A DNA stretch of 64,000 bases from Liolophura sinensis (GCF_032854445.1 NC_088298.1:12573504-12637503); one strand, 5' to 3'; shown: positions 1-12,386, counted from the first letter of the stretch. Numbers and translations: made by a program. The notes: generated by a model not told the origin, from the letters alone.

Positions 1-3000
1 ACACCACGGATAAAATAATGGCTTGTTCGACAGCAATATATATTAGCGATCACTCTCCTTTATAGAGACCCTCATATACCACGGATAAAATAATGACTTG
101 TTCGACAGCTTTATATACCAGAGATCACTCTCTTTTATAGGGACCCTCATATACCAAGGATAAAATAATGGGTTGTTTGACAGCTTCATATATTAGCGAT
201 CACTCTTTTTTATGGAGACCCTCATATAGCACGGATAAAATAATGACTTGTTCCACAGCTTTATATACCAGAGATCACCCTCTTTTATAGAGACCCTCAT
301 ATACCACAGATAAAATAATGGCTTGTTCGACAGCTTTATATACCAACGATCAGTCTCCTTTACGGAGACCCTCATATACCACGGATAAAATAATGATTGT
401 TCGACAACTTTATATACCAGAGATCACCCTCTTTTATAGAGACCCTCATATACCACGGATAAAATAATGGGTTGTTCGACAGCTTCATATATTAGGGATC
501 ACTCTCCTTTTAATGGAGACCCTCATATACCACGAATAAAATAATGGCTTGTTCGAAAACTTTTTATACCAGCGGTCACTCTTTTTTAAGGAGACCCTCA
601 TATACCACGGATTAAATAATATCTTGTTCGACAACTTTGTATATTAGCGATCACTCTCCTTTATGGAGACCCTCATATACCACGGATAAAATACTAACTT
701 GTTCGACAGCTTTATATACCAGCGATTACTCTCCTTTATGGAGACCCTCATATACCACGGATAAAATAATGACTTGTTCGACATCTTTGTGTACCAGCGA
801 TCACCCCCTGTATGGAGGCCCTGATATACCAAGGATAAAATACTGAGTTGTCCAATAGCTTTATATACCAACGATCACTCTCATTTATAGAGACCCTCAT
901 ATACCTCGGATAAAATACTGACCTGTCCGACAGCTTTATATACCAGCGATCTCTCTCCTTTATGAAGACCCTCATACACCACGGATAAAATAATGGCTTG
1001 TTTGACAGCATTATATATTAGCGATCACTCTCCTTTATAGAGACCCTCATATACCACGATAAAATAATGACTTGTTCGACAACTTTATATACTAGATATC
1101 ACCGTCTTTTATAGAGACCCTCATATACCAAGGATAAAATAATGGGTTGTTTGACAGCTTCATATATTAGCTATCACTCTCCTTTATGGAGACCCTCATA
1201 TAGCACGGATAAAATAATGACTTGTTCGACAGCTTTATATACCAACGATCAGTCTCCTTTACGGAGACCCTCATATACCACGGATAAAATAATGACTTGT
1301 TCGACAATTTTATATATTAGAGATCACCCTCTTTTATAGAGACACTCATATACCACGGATAAAATAATGGGTTGTTCGACAGCTTCATATATTAGGGATC
1401 ACTCTCCTTTTAATGGAGACCGTCATATAGCACGGATAAAATAATGACTTGTTCGACAGCTTTATAGAGAAGCTGTCACTCTTCCTTATGGAGACCCTCA
1501 TACACCACGAATAAAATAATGGCTTGTTCGAAAACTTTATATACCAGCGGTCACTCTTTTTTAAGGAGACCCTCATATACCACGGATAAAATAATGACTT
1601 GTTCGACAACTTTATATACTAGATATCACCGTCCTTTATAGGGACCCTCATATACCAAGGATAAAATAATGGGTTGTTTGACAGCTTCATATATTAGCTA
1701 TCACTCTCCTTTATGGAGACCCTCATATAGCACGGATAAAATAATGACTTGTTCCACAGCTTTATATACCAGCGATCACCCTCTTTTATAGAGACCCTCA
1801 TATACCACGGATAAAATATTGGCTTGTTCGACAGCTTTATATACCAACGATCAGTCTCCTTTACGGAGACCCTCATATACCACGGATAAAATAATGATTG
1901 TTCGACAACTTTATATACCAGAGATCACCCTCTTTTATAGAGACACTCATATACCACGGAGAAAATAATGGGTTGTTCGACAGCTTCATATATTAGGGAT
2001 CACTCTCCTTTTAATGGAGACCCTCATATAGCACGGATAAAATAATGACTTGTTCGACAGCTTTATAGAGAAGCTGTCACTCTTCCTTATGGAGACCCTC
2101 ATATACCACGAATAAAATAATGGCTTGTTCGAAAACTTTATATACCAGCGGTCACTCTTTTTTAAGGAGACCCTCATATACCACGGATAAAATAATGACT
2201 TGTTCGACAACTTTATATACTAGATATCACCGTCTTTTATAGGGACCCTCATATACCAAGGATAAAATAATGGGTTGTTTGACAGCTTCATATATTAGCT
2301 ATCACTCTCCTTTATGGAGACCCTCATATAGCACGGATAAAATAATGACTTGTTCCACAGCTTTATATACCAGCGATCACCCTCTTTTATAGAGACCCTC
2401 ATATACCACGGATAAAATAATGGCTTGTTCGACAGCTTTATATACCAACGATCATTCTCCTTTATGGAGACCCTCATATACCACGGATAAAATAATGACT
2501 TGTTCGACAACTTTATATACCAGAGATCACCCTCTTTTATAGAGACACTCATATACCACGGATAAAATAATGGGTTGTTCGACAGCTTCATATATTAGGG
2601 ATCACTCTCCTTTTAATGGAGACCCTCATATAGCACGGATAAAATAATGACTTGTTCGACAGCTTTATAGAGAAGCTGTCACTCTTCCTTATGGAGACCC
2701 TCATATACCACAAATAAAATAATGGCTTGTTCGAAAACTTTATATACCAGCGGTCACTCTTTTTTAAGGAGACCCTCATATACCACGGATAAAATAATGA
2801 CTTGTTCGACAACTTTATATACTAGATATCACCGTCTTTTATAGGGACCCTCATATACCAAGGATAAAATAATGGGTTGTTTGACAGCTTCATATATTAG
2901 CTATCACTCTCCTTTATGGAGACCCTCATATAGCACGGATAAAATAATGACTTGTTCCACAGCTTTATATACCAGCGATCACCCTCTTTTATAGAAACCC

Positions 3001-3860
3001 TCATATACCACGGATAAAATAATGGCTTGTTCGACAGCTTTATATACCAACGATCAGTCTCCTTTACGGAGACCCTCATATACCACGGATAAAATAATGA
3101 CTTGTTCGACAACTTTATATACCAGAGATCACCCTCTTTTATAGAGACACTCATATACCACGGATAAAATAATGGGTTGTTCGACAGCTTCATATATTAG
3201 GGATCACTCTCCTTTTAATGGAGACCCTCATATAGCACGGATAAAATAATGACTTGTTCGACAGCTTTATAGAGAAGCTGTCACTCTTCCTTATGGAGAC
3301 CCTCATATACCACGAATAAAATAATGGCTTGTTCGAAAACTTCCTATACCAGCGGTCACTCTTTTTTAAGGAGACCCTCATATACCACGGATTAAATAAT
3401 GTTTTGTTCGACAACTTTGTATATTAGCGATCTCTCTCCTTTATGGAGACCCTCATATACCACGGATAAAATACTGACTTGTTCGACAGCTTTATATACC
3501 AGCGATTACTCTCCTTTATGGAGACCCTCATAAACCACGGATAAAATAATGACTTGTTTGACATCTTTGTGTACCAGCGATCACCCCCTGTATGGATGCC
3601 CTCATATACCACGGATAAAATACTGAGTTGTCCCATAGCTTTATATACCAACGATCACTCTCATTTATAGAGACCCTCATATACCACGGATAAAATATTG
3701 GCTTGTTCGACAGCTTTATGTACCAGCGGTTACTCTCCTTTGTGGAGACCTTCATATAGCATCGATAAAATAATGACTTGTTATTAATGGCTTGTTCGAA
3801 AACTTTATATACCAGCGGTCGCTCTTTTTTAAAGAGACCCTCATATACCACGGATAAAAT
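1..3860. repeat. 75-bp satellite array, block 1
   Basis: This is a head-to-tail array of a 75-bp unit with core CACGGATAAAATAATG...TTCGACAGCTTTATATACCAG. It holds about 51 units and is cut by the window start. The unit is a multiple of three, so both strands stay open for several units and encode 25-residue repeats. Examples are the motifs MRVSIKE and WYIKLSNKS on the minus strand, and STALYTSDHSPLW on the plus strand. Within the block a larger period of about 602 bp (eight units) is visible: near-identical stretches begin near 1385, 1986, 2588 and 3190. The distal end has a truncated unit (about 3780) followed by a terminal unit, and block 2 shows the same arrangement. The ORFs are most simply a by-product of the period, and I do not call genes here. 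Confidence 0.95.
1385..3414. repeat. 602-bp higher-order repeat inside satellite block 1
   Basis: Groups of eight 75-bp units recur with a spacing of 601-602 bp. Each group carries the same diagnostic variants, such as a unit reading TTTATAGAGAAGCTGTCACTC and a unit with an extra T after CTCCTTT. Four successive copies can be followed, starting near 1385, 1986, 2588 and 3190. The extra 2 bp beyond 8 x 75 explains why the open frames reset in each group. This is the pattern left by unequal exchange or amplification of multimers. Confidence 0.8.
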
Positions 3861-3870
3861 AAAGACATCA

Positions 3871-5750
3871 GTGGAATTGTACTCACATATGGTCAAAAAT
3901 AAAGAGATTTAAAAAGGACAATGTGTCAACGTTCGATTACGTGTACTATTATATATCCACACTGATTCAACCTTCGTAACCACCAACTAACTGAGCATTG
4001 CAACAAAATTTGTACATGTGTGATGTCTGAAATTACCGACCTATATTTAATAACTTAATTTTTAGTCCAAAGCAAATGTGTGCAAGGAATATTATCCAAA
4101 TTTGTGCTTTAATTTTTTGGTAAATTTGCTTAAGGACAAACCCTAGGAAAGATAACTTGAGGCGAACTTGTACACAGAAAACAGAATAAACAGAAGGTTT
4201 ACATTTAGATCTGTGATAATTAGTCTTTCTAAACCCTACCTTGCGAAGATAGCCCACGACATACGACAGTCCACTTTGCTCAACTCTTGCTGCCATCCAT
4301 GAGGTCGTAACACTTTGTCACCAGTCAACCTTCTGGAGTGGTGAATGGAAAACTCCGGGATATTTAAGTTTGATGAACAGAAACAAGAGCACGCCAAGAT
4401 ATAAAATAGCCCTATCAAAATATTTGAGTTTCAGTATGGAGATATGTACATTCGCACACTACAGACAAAAGCATCTCTGTTCAATCTGGTAACGGTGATG
4501 CATCCATCTGGATCAGGGATGCGAGGCCTCCGTGGCTCAGTCGGCTAGCGCTCTAGCGCAGCGTAATAACCCAGGAGCCTCTCACCAATGCGGTCGCTGT
4601 GAGTTCAAGTCCAGCTCATGCTGGCTTCCTCTCTGGCCGTACATGGGAAGGTCTCTCAGCGACCTGCGGATGGTCGTGGGTTTCCCCCGGGCTGTGCCCG
4701 GTTTCCTCCCATCATAATGCTGGCCACCGTAGTATAAATGAAATATTGTTGAGTACGGCGTAAAACACCAATCAAATAAATAAATCAAATCAAATCAATC
4801 AGGGATGCCAGAGACTGGTGAATGGTAAATGTGCTTAGAACAAAATTACGGTGTGCGTAAACATTTCATCCAAATAGATGCAAATCTTGTTCCGAAAAGC
4901 TGCAGACAGGAAGACAGGCGGACAGGCAGACAATGGCAAAGATATATTCTCCTTGGCGGATGTAATTAGCGCCTGAAAGCAAGAGGCGATATCCGGGTCT
5001 ATTTTACAACTACAGAAGGCACAAGTTGCGAAGGGGAGGTAACTGGTCTGCAACCGCGCAGTAAGTGGACCGCGTCAGGTTACAGAAAATCACACAAATT
5101 TCCTAACATATTCGTCAGGACCTGTTCTGGTTGTTATGTGTATTTTAGGACCGTAACCGTATCGGTGAGCGTAAGGCCATGTGATCGTGCTATCCTGAGA
5201 GTGACGTATAGCGTAGTGGTTAGAGTAACACCAATCACAGTTCTGCTCAACAGGCTGTGAAACGGATGTCTGCTTTTATAACGTCTATCTATTTTTATCT
5301 CTTTATGGCTTCATGGCTGTTTCACTTGTTAGAAATAAAATGCAATATTAAAAGCAGGATGCTGTAAAGTGAACACCTTCAAACGCCGCATAATTTCCCG
5401 CATGGGTAAGCCCCTGGATCAAAAACAACCTTGCGTGACCCAGATCTATCCGACAAGCGGGACACCAAATCCTGGTGATTGTGTATATATATGCAGACGA
5501 TAATTTTCTGAATGGTACTCCGTAGCGACGGCCTTTGTCGGTTGTCCACACCAGCCGGTACTTTAACCTACCACTCCAATGGGCACGTGTACAATAGGGA
5601 ACGCAGGTCTGAAATCAGTCAACAACGACGGTAAGGTTAACGTGGCCTTTCTCAGTGTGCTATAATAATGTAGTGTATACCTGTTTCTAATAAATAGTAC
5701 ATGTGTATGTGAGGGTACAATGTTTGCCTGCAGTGTGCATTTCAGCAGTG
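3871..5750. other. Duplicated non-coding flank X, copy 1
   Basis: This is unique-looking AT-rich sequence that begins right after the satellite and recurs after blocks 2 and 3 (26001 and 44397 onward). It contains a full-length SINE at 4523-4797. Short ORFs on both strands are not preserved in all three copies; for example, the 67-codon minus-strand ORF at 5348-5551 is interrupted by a deletion in the third copy. I see no convincing exon. Similarity to copies 2 and 3 stops near 5750, where they continue into other sequence. Confidence 0.7.
4523..4797 (+). mobile_element. Full-length tRNA-derived SINE (family 1)
   Basis: The tRNA-like head contains a box A-like TGGCTCAGTCGG and a box B-like GAGTTCAAGTCC. 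It is followed by a conserved body (CTGCGGATGG...GGGTTTCCCCCGGGCT) and the tail GAGTACGGCGTAAAACACCA with an AAATAAAT-type end. It is flanked by an 11-bp direct repeat, ATCAGGGATGC (4512-4522 and 4798-4808), the target-site duplication of target-primed retrotransposition. The structure fits the molluscan V-SINE/RUDI type; the exact family name is unverified. Confidence 0.88.
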
Positions 5751-5945
5751 TTATACACTGTTGACCATAAAGTTGGAATAAAATATTTTAGCCACAATCC
5801 CAGAAGTTTAATATTATTTTTCGCCTCAAAAATAATATAAGCCGACACGAATTGATGCATAATCTCTCTCTAGTTAGTTATGCATAATTGAGAAGACTGC
5901 ATCACCTCCGCAAAACACCGGGTTATGCGTTTCTTTTTTTGGATA
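5751..5945. other. AT-rich spacer, no gene seen
   Basis: This short non-coding stretch lies after the end of duplicated flank X and before the 79-bp tandem repeat. Nothing recognisable is seen. Confidence 0.5.
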
Positions 5946-6545
5946 TTATATTAAGTGCTGAGTAAATGTGGACATCTGGTAAAGTTATGTGGTCCCTTAT
6001 ATAATTTGTTGTTCTGTGGACAGTATATATTAAATGTTAAGTACATATGGACATCTGGCAGAGTTATGTGGTCCCTGATATAATATATAGTTCTGTGGAC
6101 AGCATATATTAAATGTTAAGTACATGTGGACATCAGGCAGAGTTTTGTGGTCCCTTTATATAATATATAGTTCTCTGGACAGCATATATTAAATGTTACA
6201 TGAGGACATCCGACAGAGATATGTGGTCCCATATATAATATATTGTTCTGTGGACAGCATGTATTAAATGTTGAGTACAATGTGGACAACTCACAGAGTT
6301 ATGTGGTCCCTTATATAATATATAGTTCTGTGGACACTAGGCTTGTATGGACAGTATAAATTAAGTGTTGAGTACATGTGGACATACGGCAGAGTTACGT
6401 GGCATGTTCTATATTATGTAATTCTGTGGACACTAGGCTTGTGTGACCAGTATATATTAAATGTTGAGTACATGTGGACATCTGGCAGAGTTATGTGACC
6501 CCTTATATTGTATATAGTACAGTGGACAGTATGTATATAGAGTTT
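5946..6545. repeat. Degenerate tandem repeat of about 79 bp
   Basis: About seven diverged units each contain a GTACATGTGGACATCTGGCA-like segment, then GAGTTATGTGGTCCCT, TATATAATATATAGTTCTGTG and GACAGCATATATTAAATGTT. The period is about 79 bp where it is clean, with indels. It is found only in unit 1 of the window and is followed to 6842 by AT-rich sequence without recognisable features. Confidence 0.8.
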
Positions 6546-6840
6546 ATGTGGACATAAGGTCAAGGTTCATAGGTCAAGACCACACACATAAACACACAAA
6601 TTATATTCACAAGTATATATTCATCTCGTTGAGATAAAATGATAATTGTTCTATAGATGAGTGTATAGAAGGCTAAGGACTAAAAAGAAGGGTTTAAATT
6701 TTTTCAAATGTTGTTGGATGTACATGTCCACGTTCTACCTGTTCTAAAACAATGTCCACAAAAACCTTGTAAAACATATATATATTTATTTATATTTGGT
6801 TAAATCTGTCTACGTGTACTAAATCGCCAAACTTATTGGT

Positions 6841-6842
<2 letters not shown>

Positions 6843-6884
<42 letters not shown>
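6843..6884. repeat. (TA)n microsatellite
   Basis: A pure TA run lies directly against the left terminal repeat of the adjacent Tc1-like element. This fits insertion at a TA-rich target. Confidence 0.95.
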
Positions 6885-6886
<2 letters not shown>

Positions 6887-6889
<3 letters not shown>

Positions 6890-7814
6890 GTGCTCAAAAG
6901 AAAGTATACACCAAAACAAATACATAAAAATCGCGCAAAGTAAAAAATTGAGAAATTATCCATGATGAGCCCTATTACCCGTGTAAACGCCGATCCATCC
7001 AGGGAACAAACTGGCCCAACAAAGCAAGATTTGCCTAAACTTAGCATAAAATCGAAAAATGGCCCTTCCACGTGTAACACGACATGAACGTGCATTTTGG
7101 CGGTATAAATGAGTCGACGGGAAACGTTATGAACACAGTCGTCAGAAAAACACCAGAGGTATGCCACGTTTCATCCAAGTTGAGCGAGAGAGAGCTGTCG
7201 GCATGGCCCAGCAAGGAGCGACCAACGCCGCCATTGCCAGAACCTTTGGTTGCACAAGAACAACTATCGTCAGACTTATGCAGCGACTCCGGCAGACAGG
7301 CGTTACATCCGACAGGCCTAGGAGCGGTCGACCACGCGTCACCATCCCCGCTGAAGATCGACCCGCTATGGTATACAGGCGTGTAGAAGAACGTTTGGTG
7401 CCAAATTGCGTTCAGCAAGTTCGAGCGTTTGGAGGTGGTAGTGTGATGGTGTTGGGAGGCATCTGCGGTGATCTGAAGACGAGGCTAGTGGTGATTCATG
7501 GGGACCTCAATGCTCGCAGATACACGGATGAAGTTTTACGACCGGTTGTAGTGCCATTCATCCACCAACAGCAAAGAGGAATTTTGTACCAGCATGATAA
7601 TGCAAGACCTCATACTGCAAGATGGACGAACAACTTTCTACAGAACGCCAACATCGATCTCTTGCCATGTTCACCCGACCTCAATCCAATTGAGCACTTT
7701 TGGGACCACCTGGGCAGACAAGTCAGAAGACTGCCAGTGCCACCTGTGACAGTTCAACAGCTGGAAGAGTGTCTCCAACAAGAATGGCAACGAATCACAC
7801 CTAACGTCAGTCAA
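6887..7814 (+). mobile_element. Truncated Tc1-like element A
   Basis: The element starts with the terminal sequence CTAGTGCTCAAAAGAAAGTA, identical to the ends of the complete relative at 50633-52039. It carries a transposase remnant. Its right end is missing: near 7809-7815 the sequence switches to a different Tc1 family, with a few bases of possible microhomology (GTCA). Compared with the relative, several hundred bases are also deleted inside the transposase, near 7366. Confidence 0.85.
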
Positions 7815-7859
7815 GCAGTCAAGCCACCATCAGCAGACTGTTGGGTCGTTATCGCCTAA
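7161..7859 (+). pseudogene. Tc1-like transposase remnant (element A)
   Basis: The N-terminal part has the helix-turn-helix region of Tc1 transposases (ERERAVGMAQQG, AAIARTFGCTR, then the GRPR hook-like SGRPRVT). After PAEDR an in-frame internal deletion joins directly to VYRR, removing the region that should carry the first catalytic Asp (the FSDETR region in the relative). The second Asp (QHDNARPHT) and the final Glu (SPDLNPIEHFWD) are still present. The last residues, after ITPNV, come from a fused second element read in an arbitrary frame. It cannot be an active transposase. Translation is open for 232 codons only because the deletion kept the frame. Confidence 0.85.
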
Positions 7860-8996
7860 CAGGCAGGACACAAGATCGTCCAAAATAGGGCAGGCCAAGT
7901 GTTACAGCGCCTAGCGAAGACCGGTACATCCGCACAATCCACCTGCGTAACCGGTTTGTGACGGCGACGTCAACGGCGGAAACGGCACTGGGAAAACTCA
8001 TCAGCAGACGCACAGTCATACGACGACTCCGCGTGAGTGGTACAGAGCCTAGCGCCCCTTCCGTGGAATGGCATTGACTCCTCTACACCGTCAAAACAGG
8101 CTGCGTTGGGCAAGAGTTGTACGTCGATGGCAGCGACGAGACTGGGAAAGGGTGCTGTTCACTGATGAAAGCCGATATAACCTCTTCAGAAATGATGGCC
8201 GAATTCGTGTGTATCGACGCAGGGGAGAGCGATTGGCACAAAACTGCATACAGAATGTCCACCCTTTTGGTGCTGGTGGGGTGCTTGTATGGGGCGGAAT
8301 TTGTGGACAGGTGAGAACGAGATTGATCTTCATCCAGGGAAATCTGACTGACCAAAGATACCGAGATGAAATATTGGATCCTGTTGTGGCGCCATTCTTG
8401 CATCAACAGCAAAGGGGTATCCTTTTGCAGCAGGACAATGCACGATCTCATACCGCCAGAGTTGTACTAAATTATCTGGACACCGTTGATGTCAACGTAC
8501 TGCCTTGGCCAGCACGATCGCCAGACATGAATCCCTTAGAGCATCTGTGGGATCATCTTAATCGACATCTGAGACAACGCGTCCCTCCCCCACAAAACAG
8601 GCAACAGCTCGAACAGGCTTTATTTAAGAAGAGGGACAGAATTCCTGATGACCTCATCCGGCGGCTGACGACTTCAATGAGGAGACGTATTTTGGCTTTA
8701 AATGATGCAATGGGTGCTCACACTTGCTACTAACGATCTGTCTTATGACATGATAGGACATAAGGTACACCTTTTTAAGGGAGTCCCTTTACTTGCATTT
8801 GTGTAATTTTGCAAATTTATCCCATGCCTTCTTTACTCGGCCTGACAGCAAGTGTAATATTCTTATGGTTTTAAACTTTTAAACAGAATTTGGAAAATGG
8901 TTTATTGCAATAAAATGCTTATCATGTCGATACTGTCTTTCTTTCTCTTTCTTGTGGTGGTGAACAAGGTTATACGTTTCTTTTGTCCGGTAGTTT
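7815..8996 (+). mobile_element. 5'-truncated Tc1-like element C1 fused to element A
   Basis: This segment matches the interior and right end of the element at 10850-12386, from the codons around SQATIS to the right terminal repeat GTTATACGTTTC...CCGGTAGTT. Its left end is missing and is replaced by element A. The right boundary (about 8996) abuts sequence homologous to the GCNT upstream region (58846 onward). The A-C1 composite therefore sits at the junction where unit 1 lost the cytokine-gene interval found in units 2 and 3. Confidence 0.82.
8068..8733 (+). pseudogene. Tc1-like transposase C-terminal part (element C1)
   Basis: The frame carries the complete catalytic part of a Tc1-type transposase: FTDES (first Asp), QQDNARSHT (second Asp) and SPDMNPLEHLWD (Glu). 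There are 34 residues between the second Asp and the Glu, i.e. DD34E. The N-terminal DNA-binding half lies in another frame and is truncated upstream by fusion. The same frameshift point, just before MALTPLH, is present in element C2, so the lesion predates the split of the two copies. It is probably inactive. Confidence 0.85.
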
Positions 8997-9452
8997 ATGT
9001 ATGCTTGGGGGTTTACATCGTACTTTACAAATTTTCAATCATATGACGACGCCTTCACTTAAGTGAGTGTCATAGCTTTCTTGTGGCATCTTTTTATCTA
9101 GGTTTGCCCACGGTTGTAAGTCACCGGGCTGGTTCCACCGGCCTGTGAACCCCTCCACTGTTTGTGCATTGTTTCTTCAGCCTATGAACCCAACCACTGT
9201 CTGTGCCTTGTGTCATTGGTCCAAATATACAACTGCTGTAACCGCCTCCCGTACACACTTGACAAATTTGTTTGGAATTTCTTTGTGACAAAAATCCTGG
9301 TGTCCATGTGGTGACAAGTTCAGCTTAACTTCCACAATATCATCCGCGGATATCAAGGTTACATCGTCTGTGCTAATCATCCGGTGACAACATTCAGCGT
9401 AACTTGGATGCCATGTACTCCGCCGTATCCCCCGGAGTCGTTCCACAGGAAT
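8997..9452. other. GCNT upstream region, copy 1
   Basis: This is homologous to 58846-59351 and 40920-41330. The first about 130 bp resemble the 3' end of SINE family 2 on the minus strand (GCTTGGGGGTTTACATCGTA, then CATATGACGACG). Next come imperfect repeats of about 39 bp with the phrase CCACTGTCTGTGCCT, then CAACATTCAGCGTAACTTGG leading into the first GCNT exon. No promoter motif could be assigned with confidence. Confidence 0.6.
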
Positions 9453-10849
9453 AGGTTGTTACGATGGTTAAGGCGGATTCTTTGGGGTCTTCTGATGATT
9501 ACTCTGTGTGTTTTTGGTCTCCTCAGTTCATTTAATTTAAGCAAGCAATGTCTATATGGACTTGCTCTGAAAAGGCTTAAAGGACCGATCGCTGTGATGT
9601 AGCCGGCCTAAAGTCGTTCACGCAGGCAATCCCAAATGTTTTAAGTACGCCCAAAACGTATTATAGAAATGAGAGGGAAAGCATAAATTCCCTCTTACAG
9701 CCCCAACGTACGAACATAATCAACTGTCTGAAGCTTTATAAAGGCGATAAAAACGAGACAGCAAAATCTAAGTAGCTGATTAAGTCCAAACCTTTTAAGC
9801 CTTTACCTTATCAAGCATTCATCAATGCAATAAAACGTTGTGATCTTTTTCGTGTTGCTAGGAACTACACCGAGCACGTGTCCGACGAGGAGGAAAGCTT
9901 TCCATTGGCCTTCAGCATTGTTATCCACAAAAGTGTTGAACAATTTGAGAGACTACTTCGTGCCTTATACAGGCCAAACAACTATTACTGTGTTCATGTG
10001 GACAGAAAGGCTTCCAACGCCTTCCATATGGCCATTAAAAGCTTAGCAGACTGTTTTGATAACGTGTTCGTTGTGGCAAAACTAGAAGTAGTCGTTTATC
10101 CCGGATTAACGCGTTTACAGGCGGACATTAATTGCATGCAAGAATTGCGACAGAATTTCTCTGACTGGAAGTATGTACTGAATCTGGCGGGTTCGGAAAT
10201 GCCTCTGAAAACAAATTTTGAAATGGTGCAGATTTTAAAACTCTACAACGGGACTAATCTTGTGGGAAAAAATATGAGAGCCTTAAACCCATGGCGGTGG
10301 AAAAACAGATACGAAACAGTTGTGACGGAGGGACGGGGACATATCGTAAAAAGAGACAATTCCAATACTATTCCGCCGCACCACCTCATTATCACCAAAG
10401 GAAGTGCTTACGCTGTATTAAGTAGGGCACTGATTGACTACATTTTCACAGATCCAGTTCCACTAGCGTTTTTAGAATGGAGTAAGTCTACGTACAGTCC
10501 CGACGAACATTTCTGGGCAACACTAAACAACTTAGAACATAATCCAGGTCTGACCTCCCCTGGCGGAAGTAAGTCACAGCCATTTTTCTTATTTCCCTTT
10601 CTGCAAGTCTAGATGTTTTTTTTTCTCGTAATTGGTCGTAACGTGCTGAACTAACCTTTTTTATTCAATAGATTTTACCACATTTTTTATATGATAATGC
10701 AAAAAATACAAATCAACAGGAAGATCCAAGAAAAGTTTTTGTGGCAATCTAGTGAAATCTGCCTGGTGAGAATAATGATCGAGGAGGTTATTCTTTTCCA
10801 GGTGAATGGACTTTTGGGAAGTATTAAGGCAAATTGTTGAACAATATAA

Positions 10850-12386
10850 ACTACCGGGAAAAAGAAACGTATAACTTTTAAATGCATTTTTTTCTATGGA
10901 AAAATAAGTTGAATAAGTTTGAACGTTGTGCGAATACGTTTGTGTACACGTCCCTTTTTAACGAGATTCATTGAAATTGGTGTAAGACATCATTAAAAAT
11001 CGGAAAAACAGAGTTTTGGGCCCTGTTGAAAATTCTCGATAATGACCGCCGTATAAATACCGATGTAGCACATGGTAAGGGTGCAATACCATAAAAAACA
11101 TCTAAAAGATGCCGAGACTCAAACAAGCAGAACATGATAGAGCCACTGATATGGCCGACATGGGGGATAGCCAACACCACATTGCCAGAACATTCAATTG
11201 CAGTCAAGCCACCATCAGCAGACTGTTGGGATGTTACCGCCTAACAGGCAGGAAACAAGATCATCCAAGATCGGGCAGGCTAAGGGTTACAACGCCTGGC
11301 GAAGACCGGTACATCCTCACAATCCACCTGCGTAACCGGTTTGTGACGGCGACGTCAACGGCGGAAACGGCACTGGGAAAACTCATCAGCAGACGCACGG
11401 TCATACGACGACTCCGCGCGAGTGGTACAGAGCCTAGCGCCCCTTCCGTGGAATGGCATTGACTCCTCTACACCGTCAAAACAGGCTGCGTTGGGCAAGA
11501 GTTGTACGTCGATGGCAGTGGCGAGACTGGGAAAGGGTGCTGTTCACTGATGAAAGCCGATATAACCTCTTCAGAAATGATGGTCGAATTCGTGTGTATC
11601 GATGCAGGGGAGAGCGATTGGCACAAAACTACATTCAGAATGTCCACCCTTTTGGTGCTGGTGGGGTGCTTGTATGGGGCGGAATTTGTGGACAGGTGAG
11701 AACGAGATTGGTCATCATCCAGGGAAATCTGACAGGCTAAAGATACCGAGATGAAATACTGGAACCTGTTGTGGTGCCATTCTTGCATCAACAGCAAAGA
11801 GGTATCCTTTTGCAGCAGGACAATGCACGACCTCATACCACCAGAGATGTACTAAATTATCTGGACACCGTTGATGTCAACGTACTGCCTTGTCTAGTAC
11901 GCTGGTCAGACATGCATCTCTTAGAGCATCTGTGGGATCATCTTGATCGACATCTGAGGCAACTCGTCCCTCCCCCACAAAACAGGCAACAGCTCGAACA
12001 GGCTTTAATTTGAGGAGTGGGACAGAATTCCTGATGACGTCATCCGGCGGCTGACGACTTCCATGAGGAGACGTATTTTGGCTTTAATTGATGCAATGGG
12101 TGCTCACACACGCTACTAACGATCTGACTCATGACATGATAGGACATTGGGTAAAACTTTTTAAGGGAGTCCCTTTACTTGCATTTGTGTAATTTTTCAG
12201 ATTTACCCCATGCCTTCTTTACTCGGCCTGACAGCAAGTGTAATAACCATATGGCTTTGAATTTTTGAACAGAACTTGGAAAATGGTTTATTGCAATATA
12301 ATGCTTATTATGTTGATACTGTCTGTCTTTCTTTCTCATTCTTGTTGTGCTGAACAAGGTTATACGTTTCTTTTGCCCGGAAGTTT
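10850..12386 (+). mobile_element. Complete but dead Tc1-like element C2
   Basis: The terminal inverted repeats begin AACTACCGGGAAAAAGAAAC on the left and read GTTTCTTTTGCCCGGAAGTT on the right, and the element is flanked by TA. It is about 1.54 kb long, within the range for Tc1 elements. It lies inside the intron of the dead GCNT copy; the intron of the intact copy (near 60740) lacks it. The insertion therefore came after the gene copies separated, or was lost from the other. Confidence 0.88.
11109..12119 (+). pseudogene. Tc1-like transposase with frameshifts and stops (element C2)
   Basis: The N-terminal half (from 11109, MPRLKQAEHDRA; helix-turn-helix with HHIARTFNCSQATIS; hook PRSGRLRVT) is in one frame to 11462. 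The catalytic half begins in another frame at 11453 (MALTPLHRQNRLRW, then FTDES). It is further broken by a stop at 11738-11740 (GNLTG then TAA), by loss of the SPD motif (SDMHLLEHLW), and by a frame change near 12011 before the conserved end (AMGAHTRY). The catalytic layout is DD34E. The element cannot encode an active enzyme. Confidence 0.87.

Noticed and set aside
1..3860. CRISPR-like array
   Set aside because: The 75-bp units are contiguous without unique spacers, and the sequence is eukaryotic with introns and SINEs.
4532..4717. Possible tRNA gene or small ORF with tRNA-like boxes
   Set aside because: It is the head of a SINE with target-site duplications and dispersed copies; it does not fold as a complete tRNA.
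5348..5551. Minus-strand ORF of 67 codons, also open in unit 2 at 27252-27455
   Set aside because: The third copy (near 45550) has lost the middle of it by deletion, and it has no recognisable domain; retention in two recent duplicates is not evidence of coding.
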